Notes: a model not told the origin generated them from the letters alone. A stretch of 64,000 bases of DNA from Cyrtodaria siliqua (GCA_037043455.1 JAWPHD010007120.1:1-64000); one strand, 5' to 3'; shown: positions 23,575-34,344, numbered from the stretch's first letter. Numbers and translations: made by a program.

Positions 23575-25195
23575 CCAAGTTTTTATTTATTCAAGGCTCA
23601 TGAAGAGCATCTGATAAAACAATTAACATTTTGCAGAAACAGAACAATAACAAAACTATTTACATAACAATACACATAATCACATAATCATCACACAACC
23701 AACCATCAATCTGTACATGAATGAAATGACTAGAATGAATAATGAGTGAATCCTAATTTACATGTTTAGTAATGTATTTTTGCTATCTATCTTTTTTGTT
23801 TTTTTTTAACTATTAAGCATAGCATATGGAGAATGAGTGTATACATTTATATTACATAATCTATATATATATATATGTGAAATGTTGAATATCTATATGT
23901 TTTGAGATGAAAGAAACATTTTTTTCTATCAGTCTTTGAGCAAAACTATATGCAGTTATTTACAAGCTTTAAGAATGAGTTCACAAAATCTGGCTAATTT
24001 TAATAATGTATTCTTATCTTTACTATTCATTAATAGCTCATATTTAACAGAATTTGGATTTTTATAAAAAATATTGACCGATAATTTTTTCCTGTCACTT
24101 GCAAAGTGTTACAAATAAATAAGTAGTGAAATTCATCACCCAACAAATGAGCATTACAATGTGTACATGTGCGTCACAGAAATCTTTCTTTCTGTTTAAA
24201 TGTCTTCCTTTTTCTATAGGCATTTTATGATTCATGCAACGGAATTTACAAAAGTATTAGACAAACCAAATGGAAAATATTAAAATACTGCTCAAAAACA
24301 AACTCTCTCTTATACATTCTATAGTTTAAACCTTTACCTAGACTTTGTATATCACTATTCCAAGATTGAACAAATTGATCTCTTATGCGACTCTTAACTA
24401 ATTTTCTAAAATAATCTGGGCTATAAACTTTCTGATCTAACCAGTAATTAGACATCCTAAGTTCGTTGAGTGACTTTTCAACAAATTGTAACCATGGACA
24501 TTTAATTATGTTGTTTTTATGAAGACAATATGTCATTCTATATAGCAAATTGCATATTTTGGTTTCTTTAGCATTTATTAGTTTACACCAGTAAATAAGT
24601 ATTCTACTTCTTAGGTGTAATGGAATCGGAAATATTCCAAGCTCACCATACAACATACAATTCGGTGTAGTTTGTTTCAAGTTAGAATAAATTTACAGTA
24701 TTTAGACTGAAATTGGTCTATAATTTTTAAATCTTCTATACCCCAGACCTCTGATCCATACGAAAATATGGCCACAACCATAGCATCAAACAAATGTAGT
24801 TGCAAATCAAGTGGTAACAACAATTTTCTGACTTTATTAATTAAGGAATATATAGCTTTTCTTGCTTGGTCCACGTATCTTTTCTTAGTTTGACCAAAAT
24901 AAAGCCTCTCCTGCTTTTACAAAATATAACAATTTTAGTTCTCGCCGAGTTCACTTTTAAACCCCAGGTTTTACAATAAACAGACATACTATTTAATGCT
25001 AACTGCAAATCTTCTGTAATTTTAGCTAAAAAAACAGTATCATCCGCATAAAGAAGCAGAAAAGGCTTGAAATAAACCTTAACATCATCATCGCTCAATA
25101 CATCACGAATAGTATCAGACAAAATATCTAGCCCATTGTAATGTTGGGACATGAAATCTACAAGATCATTGAGAAAGAGAGAAAATAAAACTGGT
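23575..25195 (-). mobile_element. LINE A: 5'-truncated APE-type non-LTR retrotransposon
   Basis: Minus-strand reverse-transcriptase fragment starting inside the fingers/palm region (LFSLFLND-like sequence near 25180). It runs through the YADD box, thumb, the connection with YGSEVWG, a long C-terminal domain with DEFHYLF, and an AT-rich 3' UTR reaching about 23575. Upstream endonuclease and the first RT motifs are missing, as expected for 5' truncation during target-primed reverse transcription. The C-terminal DEFHYLF signature is shared with LINE B. By motif order it belongs to the CR1/L2/Jockey-like group; the exact clade is not certain. Confidence 0.85.
23960..25195 (-). pseudogene. LINE A reverse transcriptase C-terminal half
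   Basis: The frames 25152-24841, 24874-24677 and 24680-24246 follow each other with small frameshifts. Visible in order: LLLYADDTVFLAK (catalytic Asp pair intact), the LKVNSARTKIVIF strand, AIFSYGSEVWG, the YGELGIFPIPLHLRSRI region, RIRDQFVQSWNSDI, and after another shift GDEFHYLF and LLKLARFCELI, ending near 23960. At least three frame breaks make it non-functional. Full-length ORF2 proteins of this group are roughly 900-1000 residues; only the last third is present. Confidence 0.85.
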
Positions 25196-25387
25196 AATCA
25201 GGGCGGTACCAAATTTATGGGAGAAGCTAACGCTACACGATTTACCGGAACGGTGTTGATTTACCGAAACGGAGTGAAACAGAGATACGAAACCAAAACG
25301 CAGTTTGTTTGATGATTTAACGAATAATGCGCGCATATATATTTTATTTGTTAGTCTTAATTAATAGTATAATCCTTGTTTGAGTAA

Positions 25388-25500
25388 ATGTATGGTTAAC
25401 GACGTTGCGTTGTAACCTTCGCCTCTCACTGCTGCGGGTTCGAATCCCACTGGGAGCTCGACTTGTAAGTGAGGAAGTGTCCATTCTTACGGATTCTGAC
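25388..25500 (+). mobile_element. SINE S1, 3'-truncated head
   Basis: ATGGTTAACGACGTTGCG, GGTTCGAATCCCACTGGGAG and GTGAGGAAGTGTCCATTCTT match the first half of S1; it stops before the ACTGGTTCTACCC core. Confidence 0.85.
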
Positions 25501-25654
25501 TTTGTTTTATTAATGATAAAGTTATAAGTGCACATCTTTTATTTTTGATATATAATTAATATTATAATCACTTTCGAGCAGATATTAGTTTAAAAAATAC
25601 CGAAAAAAAAGCATTTTCACAAACACACGCACGCGTTTTGGCGTATGAATAGAT

Positions 25655-25810
25655 ATACGGAGTGCGTTGTCCAATGGTAGAGCGTCGGGTAGGTCGAGAG
25701 GTCGTGGGTTCGATCCTCGTCGTAGCCATGTTATTTATCATGCAGCAAATAATTAATCCACATTGCTTAGTACTGATTCTACCCAGGAAGCCATCGAAAG
25801 TGATTAATAT
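25655..25810 (+). mobile_element. SINE with different tRNA-like head (family S3)
   Basis: The head GTCCAATGGTAGAGCGTCGG ... GTGGGTTCGATCCTCGTC has good A and B boxes, unlike the S1 head. Downstream it carries TACTGATTCTACCCAGGAAG, the same core as S1. It is a chimeric or modular SINE rather than a tRNA gene, as no matching acceptor stem follows. Confidence 0.75.
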
Positions 25811-26064
25811 AAGTTGCAAGAACTTGTTTCACAATCGATGTAAAAAGAAATATGTTTAAATAAATTTTTAATAAATATCGAAATATTTTCAAAGTATTTC
25901 CTACCTTACCAGTCCTTCGAATGAGATTCTTAAACCGAGGTCTGCTCGCTAAAATGCTTAGTGCAATACAGAGAGGATAAATAAACGCTTATACGCACGC
26001 CCTCTTTATGACAACATTCGTACGGAATTGTTCGATACATTAACACCACTTTGTAACGTCTCAT
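25811..26064. other. No feature recognised
   Basis: AT-rich, no repeat partner identified. Confidence 0.45.
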
Positions 26065-26760
26065 TAAATTATAGAGGCATATGGCTGCCACGCACTTAAT
26101 TTAAGTTGACATAAATTAACGCGACTTCCTCTAAATTTTATTGCGACTTGTCGTGATAATTTCTCAACTAAGACGATATAATTTCATCATAAAAACGACT
26201 TATAAACCATGATAAATTAACGCGACAATTATTTAAAATCGCGATAATGCTTTAAAGAGCCAAACAATTATAAACAGTTACGATATCTAAAAATAGAATT
26301 GTGGTTATGCGGAAGGGGTCATACTATTCCCCGGTCGATTTCCCGGTAACTTCCAGGTTATAGAGTTTGACATGTTGAACCCTTGGAGGTTTATCACTTG
26401 AAGAAGCATGTTTTTGTGATAACTGATTTTTTAAATTTAATTTTATATCTTATGAGGAAAATCTTCCTTTTTTCAAAATTGCATTAACAGATGTCATATG
26501 CTTATCATTTAACCAATCAAATTTGTAATTTCGCGTTTATCCGACACATTAAGATCTAATGGTTTTCACCACCAGTCGTTTGTTTGCGAGGAACTATTAT
26601 TTGCACTATCAATTTTAATTATTTCTTCGTCACTTCTTTCGGGAAAATTTCAGGTAATACTAATTATTAAATTATTTTCTAACGGTGACTATTTTCGTTT
26701 TTAGAGCTAGTATTCTTATAAGGATGTTTTCGCCGTAACTTGTACTTTAATCATAAAAAC
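26065..26760 (+). repeat. Segmental duplication, copy 1
   Basis: Shared blocks with 27950-29035 in the same order: CACTTAATTTAAGTTGACAT, GCGATAATGCTT, ACGATATCTAAAAATAGAAT, GTCGATTTCCCGGT, TTTTCACCACCAGTCGTTT, CGAGGAACTATTATTTGCA, TTTCAGGTAATACTAATT and CCGTAACTTGTACTTTAATC. Identity is patchy, so the duplication is old. No open frame spans it. Confidence 0.75.
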
Positions 26761-27124
26761 GTTGGTATTGCGGTACTGTTTGTCAACATAATTTGTTTTC
26801 TTTTAAGTTTCCACTTTCAAAATTTAATAATTGAACCAGTTGTTCACTTGATCAAAACCATGATCAGGAAACAAACATGCAGCAGTTGTGAATAATGAGT
26901 ACTAATGCATAATACTAATAATATTACAACTGTAACGATTATACTTCATGAGAAATTACAATAATAGTTTCAGTTTCGATTTTATTCAGGCTCAAACATA
27001 TATACAGTTTCATATGTAATAACATTTAAATGGACAAAAGCATTCACGCTGTAAAAATGAAATAATACATTGTAATTAATACATCACGGGGAATAATGTT
27101 TCGCCTGTGTTTTTCTGTTTAGGT
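26761..27124. other. No feature recognised
   Basis: AT-rich sequence between duplicated segments. Confidence 0.45.
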
Positions 27125-27640
27125 TTAATTACACTAAATCAGCCGGATGTGCTCGACTGGTGCAGTCGAAAGTAGTTCTGTATTAAAGAGTGCTAATCAT
27201 TTTTTCTTTAAAAACGTTTTTAGTGCAATTTCCTGTTTTTTTTGGCTTTAACTGTATTCTGGACATGTATGCTGATATTTGAAAAGGGAGCTCATCATGT
27301 TTTAAATACAACCACAAAATCGAACAGAAATGGGAAGTTTTCCCCTACTTCCATAAAAAAGGAGGGATTACTTTTTATTATAGGAACTACATCCGACTAC
27401 ACCTCGGAGGTTTACATGTAATTAGTGGTGGTACACCTCATATTACACTAATTCAGCTGGATATACTCGCCCGGTGCAGTCGGAAGTAATTCTGTATTAA
27501 AGTGTGCTAGTATATTTTCTTTGAATTGTTTTTTCTTTAAAAACGTTTTAGTGCATTTTCCTGTTATTCTTTGGCTATAACTGTATTCTAGACATGTTGG
27601 TATTTGAAAATGCAGCTCATCATGTTTTGATTACAAAAAA
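27125..27640 (+). repeat. Two-copy tandem duplication, ~310 bp apart
   Basis: The segment with ATTACACTAA(A/T)TCAG, GGTGCAGTCG(A/G)AAGTA, TTTCTTTAAAAACGTTT and CAGCTCATCATGTTTT occurs at ~27125-27310 and ~27435-27635, separated by an R8 copy. Confidence 0.8.
27305..27430 (+). repeat. R8 dispersed repeat
   Basis: Partner of 11515-11640. It lies between the two copies of the tandem duplication, so R8 may be part of the unit. Confidence 0.75.
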
Positions 27641-27949
27641 AATCCCAGGTAAGAAGGAGGTCTGCACAGAAAAGACAATAGTTACGAATCCGTCATGCGA
27701 CAGTTACGTGGTGCATTGAATCTAATTTAAATTTCCCGTTGTTCTCGTAGTTTGTTTACATTTACAGGTCAAGGTCACATTTTATATATTGTAACGAAAT
27801 AAAAGAATATTCATATGAAAGTGTTGTAAGGTATTTATTTAACATTCAGCTTTTATGAAAAATTATAGTTAATGTACAAAATAATGTTCGTAAAAAGTAT
27901 AGCTGTATTTATATCATCCGTATAAGCGAAGCAATGGTGTATATGGTGG
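27641..27949. other. No feature recognised
   Basis: AT-rich sequence; nothing supported. Confidence 0.45.
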
Positions 27950-29035
27950 CATGTGGCTGCCATGCACTTAATTTAAGTTGACATAAATTATCCCACCATA
28001 CGAAGCAGGTCAATGCTATGGTAGCATGTGGCTGACATGCACTTAATTTAAGTTGACATAAATTATTGTGACTTTATGGTCATTTTATTGTGACTTTTCG
28101 TGATAATTTCTCTTTTAAGGCGACATAATTTCACGAATATAAAAATAAAAAGCATGATAAAATATCTCAACAATTAATAAAAAGTCGCGATAATGCTTCA
28201 ACGTGCCATTCAAATAACGACTTAAGATATCTAAAAATAGAATTTTGGTTATGCGGATAGTTTCTGTCATTTACGTAATATCTTTGGAGCCAGGTGTTCC
28301 GAACCAAAACACCGCGGCAAAAAAAGTACGATATCCACCAAAAAACAGTTAGTTACGATATCTAAAAATAGAATTGTGGTTATGCGAAAGGTCCAGTCGA
28401 TTTCCCGGTTGCTTCCCGGTTATAGAATTTGGCTGTTGTTGAACCCTTGGAGTTTTTATAACATGAAGAAGCATATATTTGAGATAACTGAGTTTTTTTT
28501 ATTTAATTTTATATCTTTCAGGCGTTCTTCTTAACTGTTAATTCAAAAGCTCTATCTGGAACTGGTTTAAAACTCATGATCCCGGTGCCAATGATTGGAT
28601 CCATTAAAATGTATTCGACAAGCGTTGCATTTGTTTTGATCATCAATAAATAACGGAGTGTTAGTTGTAGCTTCTAGGCCATTTATATGAGAAAAACCTT
28701 CTTTTTTCCAAATATATATCATATCATTTAACCATTTAATCAAAAACTGTAATTTCTTGTTTATCCGACATTTTAAGACAATTTAAGATTTAACTGTTTT
28801 CACCACCAGTCGTTTATTTTCGAGGAACTATTATTTGCATTTTCAATTTTAATTATGTCTTCGTCATCTTTTTCGGAAAACATTTCAGGTAATACTAATT
28901 TCCTTCCCTTACTGTTTATAAAAATATTTCCTAACAGTGACTCTTTTCGTTTTTAACCGGAGCTAGTAGTCTTATAATGATGTTTTAATCTTCCGCTTTT
29001 AATAACGCCGTAACTTGTACTTTAATCATCCCAAA
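27950..29035 (+). repeat. Segmental duplication, copy 2, with exon-like ATG and donor
   Basis: Longer partner of 26065-26760; its first part is itself duplicated (CACTTAATTTAAGTTGACAT near 27968 and 28045). Near 28856 an ATG opens MSSSSFSENIS and is followed after 34 bp by CAGGTAATACT, a plausible splice donor. Copy 1 keeps the donor but has ATT in place of ATG. No downstream exon was recognised, so a first-exon interpretation is only a suggestion. Confidence 0.6.
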
Positions 29036-29084
29036 CAGAACATCGTCGCACAATGTGATTGAATTAAGAACAGAACAGAACATA

Positions 29085-29470
29085 TTCTTTATTTATTTCT
29101 CGTCATATAAATACATATTACGTTTGTTACTATGTGACAGGTCAATGCAATTTTTACATTAAACAATGAAAAAGTACAAATACACAAATCATACATCTAT
29201 ACACTCATACAACTCACCCATTCACTCTCACGCCCACAATTTCTCACACATTCACTCTGGCGCACATATACACTAAACCAAATTGCTAAGAACCAACCTA
29301 AGACTATGTCAATAATTCTCATTGTTTTGTGTATTTTGAGCTTGATTAGAGATACGGTTAAACTGCAAAATAACGAGTGTAAATCGTCTGCTCTGATGCA
29401 AGACCATATTTATGTGTTTTCTTAGAATTAAGTTATAACACTTATACAACTGGGTATATAGAATTTTATT
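29085..29470 (-). mobile_element. LINE 3' end (UTR with GTTCT tail), minus strand
   Basis: The left end AGAACAGAACAGAAC and TTCTTTATTTATTTC resemble the 3' ends of LINE B (35253-35285) and LINE A: a short pentamer tail followed by AT-rich UTR with CACTC/CACA repeats. No coding sequence remains, so this is probably a heavily 5'-truncated insertion. Confidence 0.5.
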
Positions 29471-29978
29471 CAGTACTTCGAATTAGTGAAGTTTTCGATG
29501 TTCATGATTCTAAAATATGCCAGTTAAAATTATTTTGACATCATGTTTTACTAGCATTACCACTACAAATGCGTTTGCAAAAGAAATTTTCGTAATATTT
29601 AATGTTAACGCTGAATTACAGTTACTTGAATTTTAAACAATATTCAATTTAAAGGGAGGTAATTTAAGATTATCCATGTTTCATTTTTTATAGACGGAAA
29701 ATCTGCGATAAATGAGTCAAAAAAAAAAAAATTATGTTTTTTTTCTATTATTTCATACCAATTTTAAGAATTTTATATCTTTAAGCGATCTTCGACTCAT
29801 GTTATGTGTTTTATAAGTACATTTCATGTTTTCATATAAAGGGAGGGTAACTCTCAAAAGATGTAACAATTTAAACAAAAAATAAATGTTTTACAAACTA
29901 TGGGTCTAAACAAAATACTTATCATATATCTATTCTAAAATATATTTAAAATAAGAAAAAATAGTTAAGATACAAAAG
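29471..29978. other. No feature recognised
   Basis: Strongly AT-rich with homopolymer A and T runs (29709-29745). It could be the 5' UTR side of LINE C, but nothing confirms that. Confidence 0.45.
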
Positions 29979-30640
29979 TTGATACTTAGTAATTTTGTTC
30001 AGTGTATAACAACTGGGTTTTGGAACGTTAGAGGCTGGAACAATAACACTGCTAGTGATAATTATAATTTACGTTCTTCTTGTGTTTATGATATGAACTT
30101 TGACATTATTGGTATAGCAAAAACGCATCTTAAGCCGGAACAAGACCTTATTCTGGAAGATTACCAGTGGTTTGGCAACAACCGAAAGGAGTTACATGTA
30201 CGTGCTAGGACGGGTTCGGGTGGCGTCGGTTTCTTAGTAAGAAATGAATAAGTTTCTGCTTTGATATCAGAGTTCTAGATAGCTCATTTGAAGGCATACT
30301 TTGGCATAATTTTCAAAATTGTATTATTTTACCTTGTGTGTGTATATTCATCCCGAGAACTCGTCTCGACACGTAGATGTTTACTCCTTTTTCGATAATC
30401 TTCTTGCTGATATATACAAGTACCAAAATGGGGGATTACTTTTCATCTGTGGCGACTTTAATGCCCGGTGTGGTCAGAATGATGACTATATTGTATGAAT
30501 AGATAGTGTTTGTGAACGTAATATTGTTGATTTTAAAACAAACTCATATTGCGATATTTTGACTGAGTTTCTAATCAACACAAATATCTGTATATTAAAC
30601 GGCAGAAATTTCATAAAGAATGATTTTACATCTGTTTCAG
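29979..30640 (+). pseudogene. LINE C apurinic endonuclease domain, first part
   Basis: The open frame 29979-30251 has GFWNVRGW (first APE motif), FDIIGIAKTHLK and GGVGFLVRN. In functional endonucleases the second motif carries a catalytic Glu (ETHL); here it reads KTHL, so Glu is replaced by Lys. After a frameshift the next parts read VCVYIHPENSSRH and FICGDFNARCGQ (the GDFNAR motif is intact), then a stop and NTNICILNGRNF. The domain should nick target DNA for target-primed reverse transcription, but this copy is dead. Confidence 0.85.
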
Positions 30641-30649
30641 GTAAAAAAA

Positions 30650-30880
30650 TATAAAAATATCGGACATGGAAAGCAGCATTCAAGGACGACAGTCAACCAT
30701 TAAACACAAAACAAACACGCAAACAGACAAACGAGAAGGCAAAAGTAATAAAAAATGCAAACGACATCACAAACACAAAAGGGTTGACAATAGGGCTACC
30801 GCCTTGGAACGGTCAGTGGCAAAGTAGGCCACAGGGGGTTTAAACCGGTTCTAGGGTGCACCAAACCTCGCACTTACCCT
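30650..30880 (-). mobile_element. Penelope-like 3'-end fragment inserted in LINE C endonuclease
   Basis: Nearly identical to 31085-31320: ATAAAAATATCGGACA, GGAAAGCAGCATTCAAGGAC, CAAACACGCAAACAGACAAA, GGGTTGACAATAGGGCTACC and CACTTACCCTACTG. LINE C resumes at GAAGGTTGTTCTGTCG with VVDYCLVSHD. It shares its 3' terminus with the larger insertion 200 bp away, and its 5' side is truncated at ~240 bp. Confidence 0.85.
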
Positions 30881-31085
30881 ACTGAAGGTTGTTCTGTCGT
30901 AGATTATTGTTTAGTAAGTCATGACCAATTGTCATCATTTGATTCGTTTTCAGTGACAAGTACAACCGATGTAATTAATCGGTCTGGACATGTAAGTGTA
31001 CTTGCTCCATCTGGTATCCCAGACCATTCACTTCTTACTTGGAATCTGGTGTTTGATGAAAATATTAAACCATACTCAAGAAGGA
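30880..31085 (+). pseudogene. LINE C endonuclease, last part
   Basis: Reads VVDYCLVSHDQLSSFDSF, then INRSGHV...GIPDHSLLTWNL. The PDHSLL segment is the terminal APE motif, with its catalytic Asp-His pair intact. Confidence 0.85.
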
Positions 31086-32545
31086 TAAAAATATCGGACA
31101 GGGAAAGCAGCATTCAAGGACGACAGTCAACCACAAAACACAAAAACAAACACGCAAACAGACAAACGAAAAGGCAAAAGTAATAAAAAATGCAAACGAC
31201 ATCACAAACACAAAAGGGTTGACAAAAGGGCTACCGCCTTGGATCGGTCAGTGGCAAAGTAGGCCACTGGGGGGTTTAAACCGGTTCTAGGGTGCACCAA
31301 ACCTCACACTTACCCTACTGTCATCCCATTAAAACAGGGCAGTGTAAATAAAGAAATCCCCGCCATGATCTAATCTCTAACCAACAAGGCAGCATCAATA
31401 GGCAGTATAAGGAAAACACAAATATGCTCGTGTAAATATAATACAAAAAAACAATAGCCTAGAAAGCCACAATGAAGGTACTCAGTGACTTGGAAGAAGC
31501 CAGAGCAGTAAGAGAATACACCATTAAGGGCACGACAAGATAGATCATGGACAAACATCAAACGCCACCGTCCCAATGGGCTTTAGGTAGGCGTCATCAT
31601 AGGGTCCGCAGCCTGTCCGGTCATCGTACAATTAAAGAGGAAAGCATAGTGGCGAACTGTAAAAGGGTCCACCACCAAGCATGCAGTACGTTGCAAAATG
31701 ATAGGGTCATAATCTCGTATGATAAACCTTTTAACAAGTTTAAAAAAGATAGTATGAAAGTGATCATGACCAAGAATCTTACGAAGTTTATAAATCACAT
31801 CACCATAGAAGTCAGGTTGTGATAGTCCTTGTCGCAGAAGAGTCCTTAAATTACCTTTATATTTGGAAAGGAGATCAGGGTTACGATAATAAAATTTTGC
31901 AAAGATTTTACGAAGTTTATGGTAACGGTAACCCTGATTGAGTAACTTTTTAGTTATACAAAGATTACGAATATTAAAGTCCTCAACTCGAGTACAAGCT
32001 CTAGAAAAACGAATAAATTGAGACAGATACACCCTATAAGAAGTTGCTCGGGGAACATCCCCATCCAAGTGGGGATAATTAACAATGTCAAAATTAAAAT
32101 CATCTCTCTTGTCATAGATTTTGCTAATTATTTTACCATTTTCAATCGAGAGATCTAAATCAAGAAAAGAAGCGTTATTATCAGATATATTTTCTTTATT
32201 AAGCCGAAGTTCTTTAGGATAAATATTATCGACCATAGTTGGAAAGAAAGGGTTGTCAATGTTCAGTATGTCATCCAGATACCGAGAGGTGTCATTAAAA
32301 GCTTCAATAACATCTGCCTGGGTATCTGGTGAAAGACTTAACATGAAATCTCTTTCATAGCAAAATAAATACAAATCTGCGACAAGTGGTGCACAGTTCG
32401 TACCCATAGGGATACCAACAATGTGTCTATAAACGGTGGTACCATACCTGACGAAAATATTATCTAATAGGAAGATGAGTGCTTCACAAACTTCATAGCA
32501 AGTCCACATAGTATAATTGTCTAAAGTTATGCTACCGAAAATCAA
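31085..32545 (-). mobile_element. Penelope-like retroelement, 5'-truncated, inserted in LINE C
   Basis: Minus-strand element whose 5' side begins inside the RT domain at 32545 and whose 3' end is GCTTTCCCTGTCCGATATTT at ~31085. The 3' end matches the fragments at 30650 and 38925 and, more distantly, 5381. On either side LINE C reads KPYSRR and then FDMNLIPNDF. After the RT stop, the conserved downstream sequence is still partly open (31576-31370). Confidence 0.85.
31583..32545 (-). CDS. Reverse transcriptase, Penelope-like (partial), 320 residues
   Basis: The longest protein-like frame in the window. Palm motifs: GIPMGTNCAPLVADLYLF (residues ~43-60), SRYLDDILNI (~87-96, the YLDD catalytic box with both Asp present) and ASFLDLDLSI (~125-134). 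They are followed by IYDKRDDFNFDIVNYPHL and YLSQFIRFSRACTRVEDF. The C-terminal part (GLSQPDFYGDVIYKLRKI ... FTVRHYAFLFNCTMTG) is a tail shared with the remnant at 5788-6141. The spacing and FLD...YDKR pattern fit Penelope-like RTs, but I cannot verify the clade. No GIY-YIG endonuclease is seen. The N-terminal fingers are missing, so the protein is incomplete although the frame is intact. Confidence 0.8.
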   Translation of the reverse strand: MIFGSITLDNYTMWTCYEVCEALIFLLDNIFVRYGTTVYRHIVGIPMGTNCAPLVADLYLFCYERDFMLSLSPDTQADVIEAFNDTSRYLDDILNIDNPFFPTMVDNIYPKELRLNKENISDNNASFLDLDLSIENGKIISKIYDKRDDFNFDIVNYPHLDGDVPRATSYRVYLSQFIRFSRACTRVEDFNIRNLCITKKLLNQGYRYHKLRKIFAKFYYRNPDLLSKYKGNLRTLLRQGLSQPDFYGDVIYKLRKILGHDHFHTIFFKLVKRFIIRDYDPIILQRTACLVVDPFTVRHYAFLFNCTMTGQAADPMMTPT

Positions 32546-33290
32546 AGTTTTGTTAAATTTGATATGAACTTAATTCCCAATGATTTTTTATGCAATGATG
32601 ATATATTGGCGAATGTGAATTATATAATAGCAGACTTGGAAGGTGACTTGCGTACGCAGTCCGATATTGATGTCGTTTATAATGGCTGGTGTGATATGGT
32701 TAAAAATGAAATGTATGCCAAGTTACCTTACAAGACAATTAAGTTTAGTTCAAATAATAATAAAAGGAGACGGATAGGGAAGCCATGGTGGAACGATGAA
32801 CTTACACGTTTATGGAACAATGCATGTGACAGTGAAAAACGATGGTTGAACTGTAAAATTAAGTCTGTAAAAATGAGATATAAGGTCCTATAGAAACCAC
32901 AGCGTAAAGTATAATCTTACATCTGAATACTGCTCATATAGAAAGGTTTTTGACCGTGAGGTTCAGAAGTGTAAGCGACTTTATTAGTATAAGCTACAGT
33001 CTGAAATACTTGATGCAGCCAGTTCTGACCAAGCTGAATTTTGGAAAACCATTGGTAGGATTGGTATTAGTCATACCAAGAATAAACGTATTCCAGTGGA
33101 GGTACTGTTGGATGATGGTAGTTTGTCTAGGGATGTAAAGGATGTTTTAAACAAATGGGAACGAGATTGTACAAATCTTTTAAATAGGAAAGGTACATCT
33201 GAACAGCAGGATTCAGACCAAGATTCAAACGGTAGTACTGAGTATGATAGTAGTTTAAACTCAGAAACATCTATATTGGAAGTTGAAAAA
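32546..33290 (+). pseudogene. LINE C region between endonuclease and RT
   Basis: The frame 32564-32893 reads IPNDFLCNDDILANV ... GKPWWNDEL, the PWW-N-EL motif typical of the APE-RT linker. It is followed by shifted frames with AEFWKTIGRIGISH and KDVLNKWERDCTNLL. Several stops interrupt it. Confidence 0.8.
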
Positions 33291-34050
33291 GGTTATTGAT
33301 AATGCAAAACTACGCAAAGCTTTTGGAATGGATACAATACCAGTTGATGTTTTAAAGAATATTATTTCTATTCTGTTTTTGCACACCCTAGTTAATGTAT
33401 GTTTTAACTCAGGTCGTATACCTGCACTATGGGGTAAAAGTTTAATCAATCCTATTCCAAAATCAAACTCCTTGATCCAAAGGACCCCCTTTCGTACAGA
33501 GGTATTTCACTTGCTTGTTCGATGTATAAATTGTATAGTTCTATCATTAATAATCGCCTTACTGTTTGGTCCGAGTCAAATGATAAATTAGTAGATGAAC
33601 AAAATGGCTTTCGGCAGAAACGAAGCACTATAGACCATGTTTCTTCCTTAACACACATTATTGAAACGAGATAGAAAAAGAAAATGTCTACTTTTTGTGC
33701 TTTTATTGACTTAAGTAAAGCTTATGATTTTATTATTAGAGATAAACTGTGGAAGCGATTAAGTTATCTCGGCATATTTGGTAAAATGTTAATTGCTATC
33801 AAATCTTTATATGTATCTGTCTATGCATGTGTACGGATAAACAATCATTATACTGATTGGTTTGATGTTAATTCAGGATTGCGTCAGGGATATTCATTGT
33901 CCCCTTTACTTTTCAATTTATTTATTAATGATCTTGCTGTCCGTATTAAAGCTTTAGGGACAGGCATTGATATTGGTAATGAGAAAGTGAGTATACTGTT
34001 GTATGCAGATGGCATTGTCTTATTTGCAGAAAATGAACATGATCTTTAAG
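33291..34050 (+). pseudogene. LINE C reverse transcriptase core with mutated YADD box
   Basis: In order: KAFGMDTIPVDVLKN; IPALWGKSLINPIPKS; a shifted PLSYRGISLACSMYKLY; DEQNGFRQKRSTIDHV; CAFIDLSKAYDFI (motif A, Asp present); GLRQGYSLSPLLFNLFIND (motif B); LLYADGIVLFAEN. The catalytic YADD is YADG here, so the second Asp is lost. The last clean frame is 33684-34049, ending where the hairpin repeat is inserted. Confidence 0.9.
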
Positions 34051-34070
34051 GATCACCTTTATCAGTACTT

Positions 34071-34318
34071 ATTAACATTCACACTAGCGTTCGTTTAGTG
34101 CAGTGTGGCGGCTGTAAAAAGTCTCCCCGTATTACGAATCAGTAGTGTTATTTTTTTACTGGTCCTTTGGGACCAACGAGCCCAATATAGGTGGCTTTGA
34201 AGTAGAATACCGCTTAAGCCGGTGCTAGGGGGCGTGAGAAGTGTTGCTTCCACCATTACTTCTCATGAACAGACTCAATAAAACCGAGACTGCTGCTTTA
34301 TTCTCTTAGTTGCTCTCA
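34071..34318 (-). mobile_element. H-repeat retroposed into LINE C, 23 bp target duplication
   Basis: A 248 bp insertion flanked by a perfect 23 bp direct repeat (34048-34070 and 34319-34341, containing GGATCACCTTTATCAGTACT). The reverse complement carries CAGTCTCGGTTTTATTGAG, then the stem GAGAAGT...ACTTCTC, then CACGCCCCCTAGC. It is homologous to 3552-3716 and 39405-39560 but has a different, still paired, second stem. The long duplication suggests mobilisation by LINE machinery. Confidence 0.85.
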
Positions 34319-34344
34319 AAGGATCACCTTTATCAGTACTTTTT

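Noticed and set aside
24246..24680. 144-residue ORF as an independent hypothetical protein
   Set aside because: It is the C-terminal domain of the LINE A reverse transcriptase, continuous with the neighbouring RT frames after frameshifts.
31583..32545. Host telomerase or other cellular reverse transcriptase
   Set aside because: The element is truncated, inserted within LINE C, and has diverged partial copies at 5381 and 30650. That is retroelement behaviour.
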